From Trichopria drosophilae (Eukaryota > Arthropoda > Insecta > Hymenoptera > Diapriidae), in the NCBI GenBank assembly GCA_030407085.1, contig CM059584.1, forward strand, positions 89,268,001 to 89,332,000: a stretch of DNA of 64,000 bases, read 5' to 3'. Within the stretch, counting starts at the first letter, position 1. The number at the start of each line of letters is the position of its first letter. This document shows, one piece after another, positions 35,455 through 47,773 of this stretch. The notes under the pieces were generated by a model, which saw nothing but the letters and a program-made list of their open reading frames with translations, made no database searches and had not been told where the DNA came from. The position numbers and the translations under genes are program-made.

Positions 35455-35764
35455 GTGCATCGGAAAGTGTGCGTATCAAATGCTCGTCGCTAGTTTCGCG
35501 CGATGATAGCGCTTGTGGTCGCGTCCTGTTGACCACGTTTTTCAAGTTTGAAAAGCTCAGTTGCATCTGAGTCGCTTCGCTAATCCCATCGCTCCGATAT
35601 CATTATATCTTCTGATTAATTATTCGAAATTATATCGTTTTGAAAGTACTCAGGATTAAAGTTATTTTCCACCTCTATACCTAATTTACGCCTCATCATC
35701 GACATTCGGGTTCTACGCGATCGGATTAGATTTTTGACTGTCTCTACGTGTCGGTATCACGACG
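35455..35764 (+). repeat. 5' LTR of second BEL element
   Basis: The 3' half (from CGCGATCGGATTAG, about 35716) is repeated at 38128-38174, which defines the LTR end. The start is inferred from TGTG at 35455 and is uncertain. Confidence 0.55.
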
Positions 35765-36336
35765 TAATTTTGGCGATCCTGCCAGGATCCGTTCGATCAG
35801 TGCCTGGAACGCGCGTGGAAATTGAATACAGTGCAAACAGTGCCTAAAAACCATTGCATAAAAGGATATAGTGCATAAATTCAGTGTTGCCACGAAGATT
35901 GCAACTCGGGCGGATTATTGTTGGAAGTTCGCCAATTCTAGAACCTCCATTTGGCGTCGTTTGGTGCCCCTCTCTAGGACCTCTCCGCTGATCCCCATCT
36001 GGCTCGCATCAGCAGGCGCCCCTCTTTGGCGAGTAAACTCGTTGGCCCCCTCCGGCGCTAACGGATTCGCTCGTTCCATTCCGCTGCATCTAGCGGCAAT
36101 TGCTTCTTCGCTCGCCGCCGATTTCTAGTCGCCGCGACCGATGCCGAGGAATTTCTGCACTTCGCTCGCCGCCGTCTTCGAGCCGCCGACCGACGACGCC
36201 TGCCACGGTTCATGACAGTACCAGCTGTTCCCACAAATTTCTGTGAAGTCTGATCCTGCAGCAAGCAGAACTTTCAAGATTGAATCGAATAACGCCTGCG
36301 AACTGAGACGTGTGATCACGACATTATTCTCGTCGG

Positions 36337-37440
36337 ATGTCAACTTCTTCACTGAAAACTACCGGAAACGCCATGGCTACATTCGAGGAATTAATTGCAA
36401 TCCAATCGATGCATTTTTCCAGCATTGAAAGGCTGATATCAATTCTTTCTAAAGGTGAAGACCGGAGCATCCCAAAATTGAATGTCCATGCAAAGTACCT
36501 TGATTCGCTGTGGCAAAAATGTCAAGATGTTCATGTTCGACTGCTTCACATATCCACCGATATTGAACAACGTCATCCGTACTTCGCTCAAAAACAGTTC
36601 GAGTCTACGGAACTCTTGTATTTGGACGCCCTTGGGACGCTTGAAGAAGCGCTGTCTGAATCACGTTCAGAGCCTACATCAATCGCTCCTGATGCTGTGC
36701 AAGCCGCAACTGCAGCCGCTCGACCATCGTCTGGACTACAACGCATCGACCTTCCTAAATTTGCAGGTGAGTATAGCAAATAGGACTCTTTCTCGGACTA
36801 TTTTGAGTCGATCGTGGTTAAAGACGCGTCAATTGATAATGTTCGCAAGTTGCACTACCTGAAATCGTGCCTCAGTGGAGAAGCCTTATCGATGATTAAA
36901 CATCTTGACTCCACTTCGGATAATTTTACCGTAGAACCATTTAAACTCGCTATTTTCGATTCCCGCGTTGCGTAAAGAATCTTTAAGCGAATTGCACGAT
37001 TTATATTATAAAGTCATTTCCGGATTAGGTGCGTTAAAAGCTATTGGGGAACCAGTTGATCATTGGGACTCTATTTTGGTACATTTGATAAGCTCGAAGC
37101 TTGATCCGGCAACACATAAAAGCTGGGTATTAAGTTTAGGATCACAAAAGGAATATCCAAAATTTTCTGAATTAAAAGATTTTATTGACGCGCGAGTACA
37201 TGCATTATTAGCAATCTCACCCAACCAGCATGATGTTTCTGGATCAAATTCCGAATCGAAGCATCCGTCGAAAGCTTCGCACAAATCGAAAAATACGGTG
37301 CAGTCTCATGCTACGACATCTACACACAAATCTTGTCTCATTTGCTATGCTGAACATACTTTATATTCATGCAAACGATTTAAACATTTAAGTGTTTCGC
37401 AACGCGTTGATTTTCTGAAGCGACACAAACCTTTGTTTTA
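36337..37440 (+). pseudogene. gag: BEL Gag of second element
   Basis: The frame at 36337-36783 matches the N-terminal part of the first BEL Gag (SIPKLNVHAKYLDSLWQKCQ, later LQRIDLPKFAGEYSK) and stops at TAG 36781. The frame continues beyond as DSFSDYFESIVVKDASIDNV. 36968-37440 carries DHWDSILVHLISSKLDPATH and EYPKFSELKDFIDARVHALL, then the knuckle CLICYAEHTLYSCKRF, ending in TAA at 37439. The order matches DUF1759 Gag. Frame breaks near 36780, 36960 and 37440 show decay. Confidence 0.75.
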
Positions 37441-37478
37441 ATTGCCTCGGTTCTCATAATGCGACAACTTGTACGAAC

Positions 37479-38128
37479 ATGCACGTGTGCTATGTTTGTA
37501 GCCATAAACACCACACCTTGTTGCACCGAGAGCAGCCATCGGACATGACTGTTGCCGCTGCTTCCACTAATCGAACTTCTGCCACTTCGTCGATAGTAGA
37601 AGGACATGGCAGGGATAATAATAATATTGTTATTACTCATTTCACAGCAAATCAAGCCATCAAATCACACGATATTTTGCTTGCTACGGCAATCGTTCGG
37701 GTGCATGCTAAAAACGCGCGCGTCTTGCGACTTCGGGCAGTCCTCAATCAAGGGTCCACCTGGACATTTATTTCTGAAAGTGCTTTCAATGCACTTAATC
37801 CCCCTCTCACACGCTTGTCAACTACTATTAGCGGGATCGGTGGGATTTCGGCCGGCTCAATTACAGGAGCTGCTGATATCACGATATCTCCTTTACGAGT
37901 TGACATGCCCAAATTTCACAGCCATGCTCTTGTCGTCAAAACATTGTTATCCTATATGCCACCAACGGCACAATATATATCACATTGTCCCCATTTGGCT
38001 AATCTCAATCTCGCTGATCCTGACCCTTCCAGTCCAGATCCTATTAATATTATTATAAGCTCAGACCTCTACGGGTCCTTGCTTTTGGATGGATTGATTA
38101 AGGGTTCCGCCTCGCAACCATCGCAACC
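37479..38128 (+). pseudogene. BEL protease region of second element, truncated by deletion
   Basis: Begins with the second zinc cluster (CYVCSHKHHTLLHRE) and continues into the peptidase-like domain: LRAVLNQGSTWTFISE occupies the position of LNDPGSTATLVSE in the first element, with N-Q in place of the expected D. It ends at SSDLYGSLLLDGLIKGSASQ, where the first element continues into the reverse transcriptase. The last codons before the stop at 38141 come from LTR sequence. The missing aspartate alone would inactivate the protease. Confidence 0.75.
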
Positions 38129-38382
38129 GCGATCGGATTAGATTTGACTGTCTCTACGTGTCGGTATCACGACAATGGGTAACCTGCAAAAATATTATGT
38201 GTACATTTTATGATGAAAAATTAAAAATGCAAGATGCAAAGTTAAGCGAGTGAATTGAAATTCAAAAGATATCAGAACAAATTACAGTTTAAATAATATC
38301 AGTGAGTTATTAGTATCAAAAAATCAATAAATAGTTTTGAAATTTTATTCTATCAATTTAGGTACTTTAAAATATTACTGAA

Positions 38383-38720
38383 TGTTGAGGTTTATGATTT
38401 AGACGACTAGGTTTTGCCAAATAAGACAAGACCCGATTTATATATAAATATTTATTATTCTATATAAATATATCGAACTTACAAATAATACAAAAGACTC
38501 GAGCTTTTTATCGCGTTGGTTATTAAATGAAACAAAAAACAGTAATCGAATCAAAAGGAACGGTGTCGAACGGTGAACGGAGACAGAGGAGCATCGAGTC
38601 GAGCGTCGCGCTCGGCCATGAGGTAGGAGAAATTTAACAGTGCCGGGACGCCTCACATGCGCGCCGCGCGGAACAAAGCTGAAGCACAGTCAAGCGCTGC
38701 AATACCGACAGCGGACTGCA
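38383..38720 (-). repeat. Copia 3' LTR
   Basis: On the plus strand it runs TGTTGAGGTTTATGATTTAG ... GGACTGCA. A related copy (by eye about 90%) is at 58686-59027. No primer-binding site follows it on the minus strand, and the RNase H frame abuts it upstream, so it is the 3' LTR of a minus-strand Copia. Confidence 0.75.
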
Positions 38721-40383
38721 CCAGACTTGGAATCTATTATCCAATATTAATTCAGTCAAGCTTTTATGTGTATCTAGTGGCAATGTCTTCGTAAATATGC
38801 CAGCAATTTGCTGTATCGAAGCAATCCAGCGAACTTCAATCAGACCTCTATCTACGAACTCTCGGACATAATGTTCTCTGACCTCTGTCATGGGTCTGAG
38901 CATAGCAATATAATTTACCTGGCTGCTAGCTGCAGCCGCCTGATTTTCACACCACAGAGTCACGGGCAGAAATTTGCAAAGATACTATTTCTTGACAAGC
39001 TTCACTCATCGCAACGTATTCTGCCTGGCAAGTCGACTGTTTGTGCGACTTCCAAGCGGCAATATCACCGTACAATTTAACTGCGAATCCACTCGTCGTA
39101 ATGGAACCATCGAGCTTTCCTTCAAACATTAGACCCAGACCGTTGGTATGTTTCAGATATCGGCATAGTCGTTTAACCATTGCCCATTCTACATCAGTGG
39201 GGTTAATTTGATGCCTACTCAGCACGTGCACGGAGTATGCTATGCCTGGACGAACAGCATTGCCCACAGACAGTAGAGAAACTATTATTTCTCCGCAAGG
39301 ACCATTTGTTATATATTGTGTGGCATCGAGCTTACTTTAATTTTCTTTCCTTTCTCGTGTCTCTCTGTTTGCCACTTGATTTGTCACCATTGGTGTTTTT
39401 TGCAGAGGCATTTCACTGTACCCATATTTTTTAAGCAGTTTATCAATATAATTTTCAAGTGTCAGAGTTATAGTCTGTTCTTGTGTGTTTCTGTTTATCT
39501 CTATTCGGAGAAAGTTCTTGGGTTCTCCCAAAGACAATTCAAATTCTGACTTGAGTTTTAACTTGATTTCTTCCAATTTGTTTGTGTCATTGCTAATTAC
39601 CAATATGTCATCTACATAAACTAGCAGCAGCATGAATTTGCGATTGCAACGCCAAGTGACAATACAAGGCTCAGAATCGTGAGCATTCAATCCCAACTTT
39701 AGGATTGTTTCAGAGAATTTCTTATAGCATCTTTTCGGACTTACTTTTAGACCCTATAGGGCTCGTTGAATTTTGCAAACTCTCTTTCTTTTAGATTCTT
39801 TTGCAATATCAACGTGGGACGCGAGCAATACAGAAATCTCCATGTAAATTTCATTGTCTATGATTATATTCAAGAAAGCTGTTTTGACACCAAGTTAACA
39901 TACTTCTAAATCGAACTTATTTACTATAACCAGAACTGACCTAACCAGCTGCAAACGAGAAAAAGGTGCAGCATAAGGTTCACTTAATTCATATGAATTT
40001 TTATCCAAATCACAAGTCGAGCTTTATGTTTTGCAGTGCCATCAATTTCGACATTTCTTTTAAGCACCCATTTGGAATAGATAATATTCGGCCTTTTCCC
40101 AGTCAGATAGCCTGTCAATAATTGTCCTCCAGACTTGGTTTTTCTCCATTGACTCCAATTCACTAAGAATGGCTCTTTTCCATTCTACCTTCTCTGCAGA
40201 ATTCATAGCCTCGCAACATGAGTTTGGATTATTTTGAACTGTCGCTATCAGTGCACACTGTTCATTATTTTCGAGTAAATTTAAGTCTGATTCAAGTTCG
40301 ATTGGTTCGGTTTGTTGTTCTGCTACTTTCTCTTTTCTCGGTCGACCTCTTTTACGTTTTTTCCCTCCGTTTATTCCCTCTCG
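38715..40383 (-). pseudogene. Copia reverse transcriptase and RNase H, broken
   Basis: Reading downward: SAEKVEWKRAILSELESMEKN (about 40180) begins the RVT_2 type reverse transcriptase. The middle (39700-40060) is degraded. LLLVYVDDILVISNDTNKLE (39620s) carries the catalytic YVDD, followed by NYIDKLLKKYGYSEM. 39267-38947 gives ...MVKRLCRYLKHTNGLGLMF and the RNase H strand CQAEYVAMSEACQEI. 38963-38720 gives TLWCENQAAA, the REHYVREFVDRGLIEVRWI block and GIFTKTL. A GRPRKEK tail upstream of the RT fits the integrase-RT linker. Several frame breaks; inactive. Confidence 0.8.
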
Positions 40384-40661
40384 AGAATACCATATTTTGA
40401 AAATAAATTGTGAAATTGTGTGTGCGTGTGGGTGTGCATGTGTGTTTATGTGTGTCTGCGTGAGGGCGTGTGCCCGGGTAATCGTGTATGTGTGTGTAAT
40501 ATGGACGCGATAGACGGTCGTGGTAAATCGACTGTTGTAACCTAATTTCGTATTTACACTTAATTCAGATTCTTTCTTTTCATTGTGTGTGTAGGGGTCT
40601 TTGGGACACACATACCCACACAATTTCACAATTTTTATAATATTTCAAAAATATGGTATTC
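40384..40661. mobile_element. Palindromic MITE inside the Copia pol region
   Basis: GAATACCATATTTTGAAAAT at 40384 is repeated inverted, ending at 40661 (TTCAAAAATATGGTATTC), and the inner AATTGTGAAATTGTGTG also pairs with CACACAATTTCACAATT at 40616-40632. The middle includes a GT-rich simple repeat at 40413-40500. It splits the linker between Copia integrase and RT. Confidence 0.7.
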
Positions 40662-42369
40662 TAGAGACGGCTTGTCATTATATCAGAATACTCGATACAG
40701 GTGATACTATAGAAAAAGCAATATAATTTAACATATTTGACCCCCTATTTACTCGAGAAGGAAGTATTATCTCAATTTTTTTCTTGTTTTTATCTCACCA
40801 TAACTTAACTTTTGGCACTACAATCAATCCGAATTTCTATTGCTAAAAAACGGACACATAAATGATTGACTTCATCGGTATTTGATTAAAAATTAACTTT
40901 AGTATTAGTTTCATACTTATTTCTTTGGTTATGTATGTTAATTTATACACAATATAACTATATCGTTACAATGATAGTGTTTTTAACGATATTGAATTTT
41001 CATAGCCGCATTCTTATGGAGAGCCGGAAAACGAGTAAAGTCAAAGAAATATCCCAAGCGGAAATTTGAACAATTGTAATAGAAGATTACAATGGGGAAT
41101 TAATGAACTTTGACAATGAATTAAGACGGCTCCTTGCAATGCCGCTACCCTGTTGCGATGCTCGTATACAGGCAATTAACTTTGAAACGAAAAATAGTTT
41201 GATATAACAAAAATATATTTAATAAAAATTAATGATAAAAAAAACCAACAAAAATGAATTTAGTTACACGCAAAGCACTGATTTTAATAAGCCTTGCCCA
41301 GCAGGCGGCTTAAGTTGTAAAATGTGTAACAGCGAGCCAGCCAACAGGCGGCAACAGTATGCAGGACTTGATTAACCGGTTACCTACCACACGGGTGGCA
41401 ATCACCGATTAGTAGACCTCCTTTGATGTATGTTGCCCTGTAACAGCGCCTAACAGGCGGTATGTAATCCGTGCTGTGGCAATTAGTAGAAGTGAAGAGA
41501 CTGCTGAAAGGGCTGGACCTGAGGAGATGCGTCGGAAGCTGTGGAAAAAATATATGAGATAGCCCTGATAAGGTCTGGAAAAAGATTAATGAGTTAATCC
41601 CAAATCCTAGTAGGTGCTTTTAATTCCAGCTCCAAATGATACTGCGGACGAGCCAAAGCCTATTGGTCCAAAGGATGCAGCAGAACTGGCCGATCCTTAT
41701 GAATTTTCCAATACGAGCTATGTTGTCCTCTGGTGAAGCCTAAGTCTTTTGGTTTATGTCGTCGAATATATTGCGATGATCGTAAAGAACATTAGAGTGA
41801 CTATCCATTGGAAAGGTCGCTTATTTATACCCTGTACTATCCGTATAGAACTTATTTTGGGCCTATTTGATTGGCCAAAAGTTCGGAAGAGGGGTTAACA
41901 TGCCTCATACCTTAATTTACTAAAAAGAACAGAATTCGACTTTTTTAGCTTATAAAATGCATTCTTATCTCTTCATATTAGAAGGATAAAACCTTATAGA
42001 ATTAAGATAATTAATTTTTAACGATAAAAAAATATGTTCTATTATTATATTACAGTTGAGATCTCCTAATACATGAATTTTTATAATATCTCCTATAGAT
42101 TCTATAAAAATTCATCGTACCAAAGATGCATAGTTTCTCGTGCCTCTGTTGCAGGCCAAAAAAATTAAATTTTAATTTAATATCTTGTAGAAAGAGTATT
42201 CGTAATTTATCGAGTAGTTTCCTGCTTATATTGCTCTGGAATAAATTTTACGAGGTCGCATAGCATAATTATGGCGTGCCGGTTGCACTCAATTGAACTC
42301 GGTTCTTATCTCGTCGATCTCGCTAAAAAATATCAAATTAATTTCTTAAATGCTCTAGTAACGAAAAAT
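40662..42369 (-). other. Degraded Copia integrase interval, no gene recognised
   Basis: By position this should hold Copia GAG-pre-integrase and integrase. Only a weak TMHLWYDEF-like fragment near 42130 suggests it. 41260-41600 contains repeated CAACAGGCGGC / CCTAACAGGCGG motifs of unknown origin. Confidence 0.4.
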
Positions 42370-43500
42370 TAATTTGAAACATTTAAATGATCGAATTCTC
42401 TTTATTCTCTTTCTCGTTTAAAATACCCGTTTCGAACTCGATTGTCCAATACGGTCGCTCATATATTCCAGAAACAAAGATTTCTTGAGACATGTAGTCA
42501 AAATTATCTATACGCTTGTTGTCTAAATAAATACCCAAGCTCTTATCGACAAATTTTCTGACAGTGATCGAGCATATATCACATTACTTAAGGGATTTTC
42601 AGAGTTTGCGTAGCCATAAACGTTACCTACTCCCTCCGATTTGATATTCACTAGATCACTGTCGTTTGCACACTTGTGCAAAAATGTTAGTATTATCGAA
42701 AGTTTTAAATATTAAATTGGTCACATGTTCTGTGGCACCGGAGTCAGCCAGAAATCTAACTAGTTGGCTCGTATTGCTTCGATTTATATCTTCAAACTTG
42801 TTTTGTACATTTAGTGCTACGTACTTACCCGCTTTGGTTTTCCGATTAGAAGAGCTATTGCTTTTAGACGCATATGGAATACGAGGATTAGGATTTGACC
42901 TTGCTCTTCCTCGCAGTTGAATTCGGCTTCGGTCCCTACCAGACTTAAATCGGGCAATTTATTGCATAATCCGACTATCTTGTCAAATCTGTCCCAAAAG
43001 CTTGGATGCCTTTTCTTTAATAGGATTATATTTAATACTATGTAATTGTTTTCTCAAGCTTGTCGTTGTCATTACAGTTTCGTTTTCCTCTAATTCTTTA
43101 ATTTTATTTAATGATTCTACCGGATCGCGAATATGGGAGACTTTTGAGTGATAAGACATATCGATTCGATTAATAAGAATGTCGCGGTCTCTAATCTTAT
43201 TCTTCTCTCGTTAAATTTCGTTTATTTCCCGGTTTGCTTCAATCGAATCGTCAATCACATACGAGAGGTCGCAAATAGTTCATTCTGAATTGAAGTAATC
43301 CATAAAAGAGTCGAAATCCGGCACGGGGGTTAATCTATAGTCTCTACGAACTACATTTTCTCTGTTGGTCACTTCGATTTGAATTTTATCTGTAATTTTA
43401 CCAAACTTTAAATCGAACTTGTTCAATTCTTCTTGAATTGCCGTTCAAATGTACTCTCTGTCTATATTATTTTATACACTTTCTTCAATTGAAGTATGAT
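42370..43500 (-). pseudogene. Copia Gag end and protease
   Basis: One minus-strand frame, with two stops, runs from about 43150 to 42660: DPVESLNKIKELEENETVMT, an Arg-rich GRDRSRIQLRGRARSNPN stretch, then LVRFLADSGATEHVTNLIF, which contains the Copia protease active site D-S-G (about 42750-42700). Beyond a stop the frame resumes as SDLVNIKSEGVGNVYGYANS and, after a further shift, RKFVDKSLGIYLDNKRIDNF with GIYERPYWTIEFE, the region between protease and integrase in Copia elements. It joins with the RT/RNase H pieces into one element. Confidence 0.75.
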
Positions 43501-44496
43501 CTTTTTTATCGTTAATATTTATTACCTTATCCGTAATAAATCTGTTCGATGATAAAAATGAAAATGTGTAAAATATTGTTACAAATTGAGAATGTCACCA
43601 GAATTCGTTTCAGATCAAAGAAAGTAAAGAGACATATTTCATATTTTAAAAAATGATATGTAATGACTCCTAATTTATCCCCCACCCTCACTTTCTCGGT
43701 GTGTAAGGGGGAATAATTCCAAGTCTTCAACGTGAAGCCCTATTATCAATCTTTTATCCTTCTGACAAATTGATCAGATGACAGCTACAGATAATTGATT
43801 TGCCGCAAGGATATCCCCAGGCCCGCTAGTTAGTACTTTTAAAACGCCGCAATGCACTGAGAGACCGACTTTATTAAAAGTTGGTATTATTTTACCAAAT
43901 TTTAATATTTTTTATATTAAAATAGGGAAAATTTGATCCCTTTATGAAAATTTAATATTAAAAATTCTAATATTTAGTAATACCTATTGCGAAAATTGTT
44001 ATTCTGAATATAAAATTTTAATAATGTCCATTCGAAAAATTAAGATTATGAATAATTGATATTCTTCATATTAAAAATCAAAACTGATTACATTAAAAAT
44101 TGTGCATACAATATGGAAGCAGTTTTATAAATATGTGAAGTTTTCTACCTTCAATAAAATTACATTTTATGTTTTAAATTTATTATTCAATAAATTAAAG
44201 AGGACATCACGCAATCCATTAAAAAACGCGTGATGTTCCTTCACTCAGCTCATTCATTCTCTCTGTGTAAGTTTTTTACGAAATGAGAATAAATAAGCTG
44301 AGCATTGACGGTCAAACCAGCTTCTATTAAACAAAACGAAGTGCGACTTCGTTTGGGGATTTCGTCGCCATCTACCGGATCCCGAGAGAACTCACGTGGT
44401 TTCATACATGTACATCGCTTGCGATTTCGACCATCACTGGCGCCGGTTCTGTTACATAACGCTACGGGTAACACTTGGCTTTTAGAATAACAACTT
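43501..44496. other. Spacer, no gene seen
   Basis: AT-rich with no recognised Copia 5' LTR and no supported frame. Confidence 0.35.
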
Positions 44497-44557
44497 TCAG
44501 TTTACGTGACTATTTTTCGTCTACCCTTCATTGCTTAAATCGAATTGCAAGTTAAAA

Positions 44558-44896
44558 ATGAATTCTGCTACAATTCCCGAAAAAATCGAAATGATTCTTG
44601 TTTATGGTGAATGCAGGAGGAATATTGACGATGCTGTTGCGTTGTACGCTGAGCGATTTCCAGATAATGCTCGTTCGCGTTCTTTTTTTACAAAGTTGTG
44701 AATGCCTTTCACTCTGACGGCAGCATACAAATGAAAAAAAGGAAGCGAAGATAAACAGTTACAGGAGAAACTACCGAAGTAGCTGTACTAGCAGCTATTC
44801 ACCAAAATCCACATGTAAGCACACGACAATTACATCGCGATTCCGGCATTTCCAGAGATAGTATTCAAAGAATATTGCATCGTCATAAGTTTCAGC
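44558..44896 (+). pseudogene. Mariner-like transposase, N-terminal HTH part (DUF4817-like)
   Basis: Starts MNSATIPEKIEMILVYGECR and continues with NIDDAVALYAERFPDNARSR, the first helix-turn-helix of this ant-abundant group. A one-base shift near 44692 is needed to continue with VVNAFHSDGSIQMKKRKRR. A TAA follows, then TVTGETTEVAVLAAIHQNPH and RQLHRDSGISRDSIQRILHR, the second helix-turn-helix. It ends at HKF, at the hAT insertion site. Confidence 0.8.
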
Positions 44897-45118
44897 CAGT
44901 GGCGGATTTACCACTAGGCCCAGTAGGCTCTGGCCTAGAGCGGCAAGTTTTGGGGGCGGCAACATTTTGGCTAAAACTAAAAAAATTTGATGCAAATTTA
45001 AATTATTTATTAACACTTTAGGACACTCCGTAAACATAAAGTTTAATGTTGAAAAAATAATAATAAATAAAAATACAGGATTTAATGGTAAGATTTAATA
45101 GCATGTGTATAATAGTCC

Positions 45119-45320
45119 TTCTCACTAGTAGCATGGTCGGTAAAAACAATTTCCGACTAGTAGCCGTATGAGAGGAGACAGGCGTTCCCTCACTAGTGGA
45201 GATATTTCGGCGCGTGGCATTGCTAGAAGCAATATGGCGGAAGAAAGAGGCGCTCATTGGGTCGATTATGCTACTAGTGAGAAGGTGCTACTATTTGGGT
45301 GGCTAGTAGTCGGAGGGAGG
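45119..45320. repeat. Inverted repeat with CTAGTAG motifs
   Basis: TTCTCACTAGTAGCATGGTC at 45119 pairs with GCTACTAGTGAGAAGG near 45270-45285. CTAGTAGCC and GGCTAGTAG recur at 45155 and 45301. A small palindromic, non-coding element is likely. Confidence 0.5.
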
Positions 45321-45348
45321 ACTTTATATATACTAAATGTTGTCATAT

Positions 45349-45474
45349 GTACACCCAACGACATCGATTCTTACCGGGAATCCCACGGGTGTCCTGTTTT
45401 CCCTGATACATCTTTATGTAGAAGACAAGGACTCCCGTAGGATTCCCGGTAAGCATCGATGTCGTTGGGTGTAC
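45349..45474. mobile_element. 126-bp foldback element
   Basis: GTACACCCAACGACATCGAT at 45349 is mirrored by ATCGATGTCGTTGGGTGTAC ending at 45474. The arms are about 40 bp, with a short middle. Confidence 0.7.
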
Positions 45475-45953
45475 ACTACCGGGCGTATCAAGCAGAGATT
45501 CTTAGCGTTTTCGTTAATTGCACCGCTCCGGTGTAGTGCACAATTTACGCTAATCTCCGACATCTAAGACCCGGGCCTCGGGTACTCGAGACTAATCAAT
45601 AAATGCACTGCACCGGGACGGTGCAGATTAACGAATAGCTATCTGTCACAAGTTTCATGAATAAATGGGGTAACCGCTTTGGGGAATTCCTACACCGGAC
45701 AATCTTAAGCAATTTTCATTAGTTTATGGTTGATTCAGAAGTTGCAACGAGTTGATAAATGGTCGAAACTGTCGAAAACAAAAATAACAGGAGGCCGGAA
45801 GGATAGACTCATTCCGTAATATTTAATTTAAATATAATTCGTGAAATTAACAAATCAATGTACTTAGTGAAGTTAATTTACAATATACTTATGGAATTTA
45901 CACATTTACATTTTGAATGGATATTTTGGTGAAATTTTTTTGTTTTCTTGATT

Positions 45954-46097
45954 TGTCGAATTTACCCTGTATAAGCAAGCATCTATAGATATATCTTTCT
46001 GTATGTAGATCGATATATATAGAAATCAACGTTTCAGTAGCTCCTGAACTGCCACCAGGGTTCGCAGATGCTTGCTTGTACAGGGTGAATTTGACGT
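45954..46097. mobile_element. 144-bp MITE with ACCCTGTA ends
   Basis: CGAATTTACCCTGTATAAGC at 45954 is repeated inverted near 46070-46097 (GCTTGTACAGGGTGAATTTG). ACAGGGTG is the same terminal string as in the giant inverted repeat and the MITE at 15622. Confidence 0.65.
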
Positions 46098-47689
46098 GAC
46101 GGTCGCCATTTTTCGAAAGAAATTCTCGCATTTCGTGTTTCGTGTTACGACAGGTTGTGCCCTTTGTTTTTCCACGGATTACATCCCTTTATATTCACCG
46201 CGTCCATTCCCTGTAGCTTGTGTATTGGAAAAAAACTTATAATTATAGTGCCGAAGTGTCGAAAGAATTGTTAAATTAATTCACATTCGAGCCTAAATAA
46301 GGTAAGTGATTAGTAATAGTGCTTCATATTCGAAATACACTTAACGGTGTATACGTATAAGTATGACGATAGAAAGTTTTGGTTATTTTACTGTCATTGA
46401 TAAATATATTCGGCACATTTTTGCATAATTGATAGTTAATTTATATAGAAAGAAAAAAGAGGTTAAATCAACCAAGATATTTATATTAGGGGAGAGTGGG
46501 ATTCAGTGGCACGTGGGGCACTGTGAAACTTGCTAAATATCTCGAATATCGTTGGCGCATTCATCATAATTTTTTTTATGGAAATCAGTAATCGATATTA
46601 GATTTCTTTAAACGTAAGTCTATTCTGAACACGGGCAGACAAAATGAATAAAACAATACGTCGGGTTTCGGATAGTGAAAAGAATATTTTGTTACTTCGA
46701 AAACATGTTATTTCTAATCCCACATTTCCCGTCTTGTCAAGTTTCGAGTGAATATTGATAGCTTAGGTATTTTTGAATCGTATAGTGCTTGTGTTTTGTA
46801 ACGGAAAAGCTGAGTTTTACTCCTTAAATCCTAAAATAACAGCATTCCGTTATGCCCTAAGCTCCGGCAACGGTAGTCCTAATTAGAATAACATATAGTT
46901 ATATATCTAGGGAGTTTTCAGGACTAGCGGGCTGGAGAGGCTCGGAGAGCTGGCAACGTCGCGACCCTACAGGTGTGCGGCCTGGAAAAACCGGCGAAAA
47001 AGATCAGACCTCTACAACTTGCGGCGATAACCGGCTGATCAAAACGCGTAGAATTCCGTTCTCTTTGTATCCGGCTTTGCGAAATTTTAAGTGTGTGTGG
47101 GTGACGGACAGACGTCCATAATCTCGAGGCGTCCAAATTACATTAGGTGGACAGCCTATTCCGGTATTGTACGCGGACCCAACAAAAAGTCAGACCCGAA
47201 AGACGATATTGGAGTGCTGGAGTGATTCGCCACCTTTTATTTGTAAGTACCAGTTTACTCTGGTCCCTTATCTCAGGTGATAAAAACTTAAATCAACGCG
47301 ATTGTTTCCGACATTGTTTATTCAATTTTACGTTCCCTCCGTCTTCCTTCTCGCGTTTATCCAAATTGTGCTCCCTTCCAGGATAGCATTTTGTAACTAT
47401 CGGCGCGAGACCGACTTCTTTTGGAGTTGGACGTATAGACGTCTCATTAAAACTAATATAAAATCTAAAAGACAGTTACAGTTTTATGTATATAAGTTAA
47501 ATTAATAATAGTTTTTTAATAAAAAATAACTTAATTGCCTTAATAAATTTCTTTCCGTGATACTTTCAAAATATTGCTAACCGTACCATATATGTAATCA
47601 TTATTTTTACTATGGAAAATATAGGTTATATTAAAAAATTAAAAATATTTCTCGACCGTTGAAATAAATAAATAGTAGTAGTGTTGGTA
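46098..47689. other. 5' part of the hAT element, no gene recognised
   Basis: The N-terminal TTF/BED-type zinc-finger exon expected for this hAT family was not found. GC-rich patches occur near 46920-47130. Confidence 0.35.
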
Positions 47690-47773
47690 AACGGTCACCA
47701 TAAAGACAATTAGACGATTAAATTAATTAAATAAATTAAATAAATAAATAAATAAAAACTTAAATAAAAACTT

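Larger units (their letters stand above)
35455..38174 (+). mobile_element. Second BEL/Pao element, pol deleted
   Basis: A 5' LTR ending CACGACG at about 35764 is followed by the same primer-binding string as the first BEL (TGGCGATCCTGCCAGGATC at 35771). Gag and protease follow. The internal sequence then jumps directly into the last ~46 bp of the LTR (38128-38174), with loss of reverse transcriptase, RNase H, integrase and most of the 3' LTR. LTR start near TGTGCATCGG at 35455 is approximate. Confidence 0.75.

Noticed and set aside
40060..40629. 189-codon Copia ORF taken as one protein
   Set aside because: Its first 80 codons come from the GT-rich MITE inserted at 40384-40661; only the remainder is Copia.
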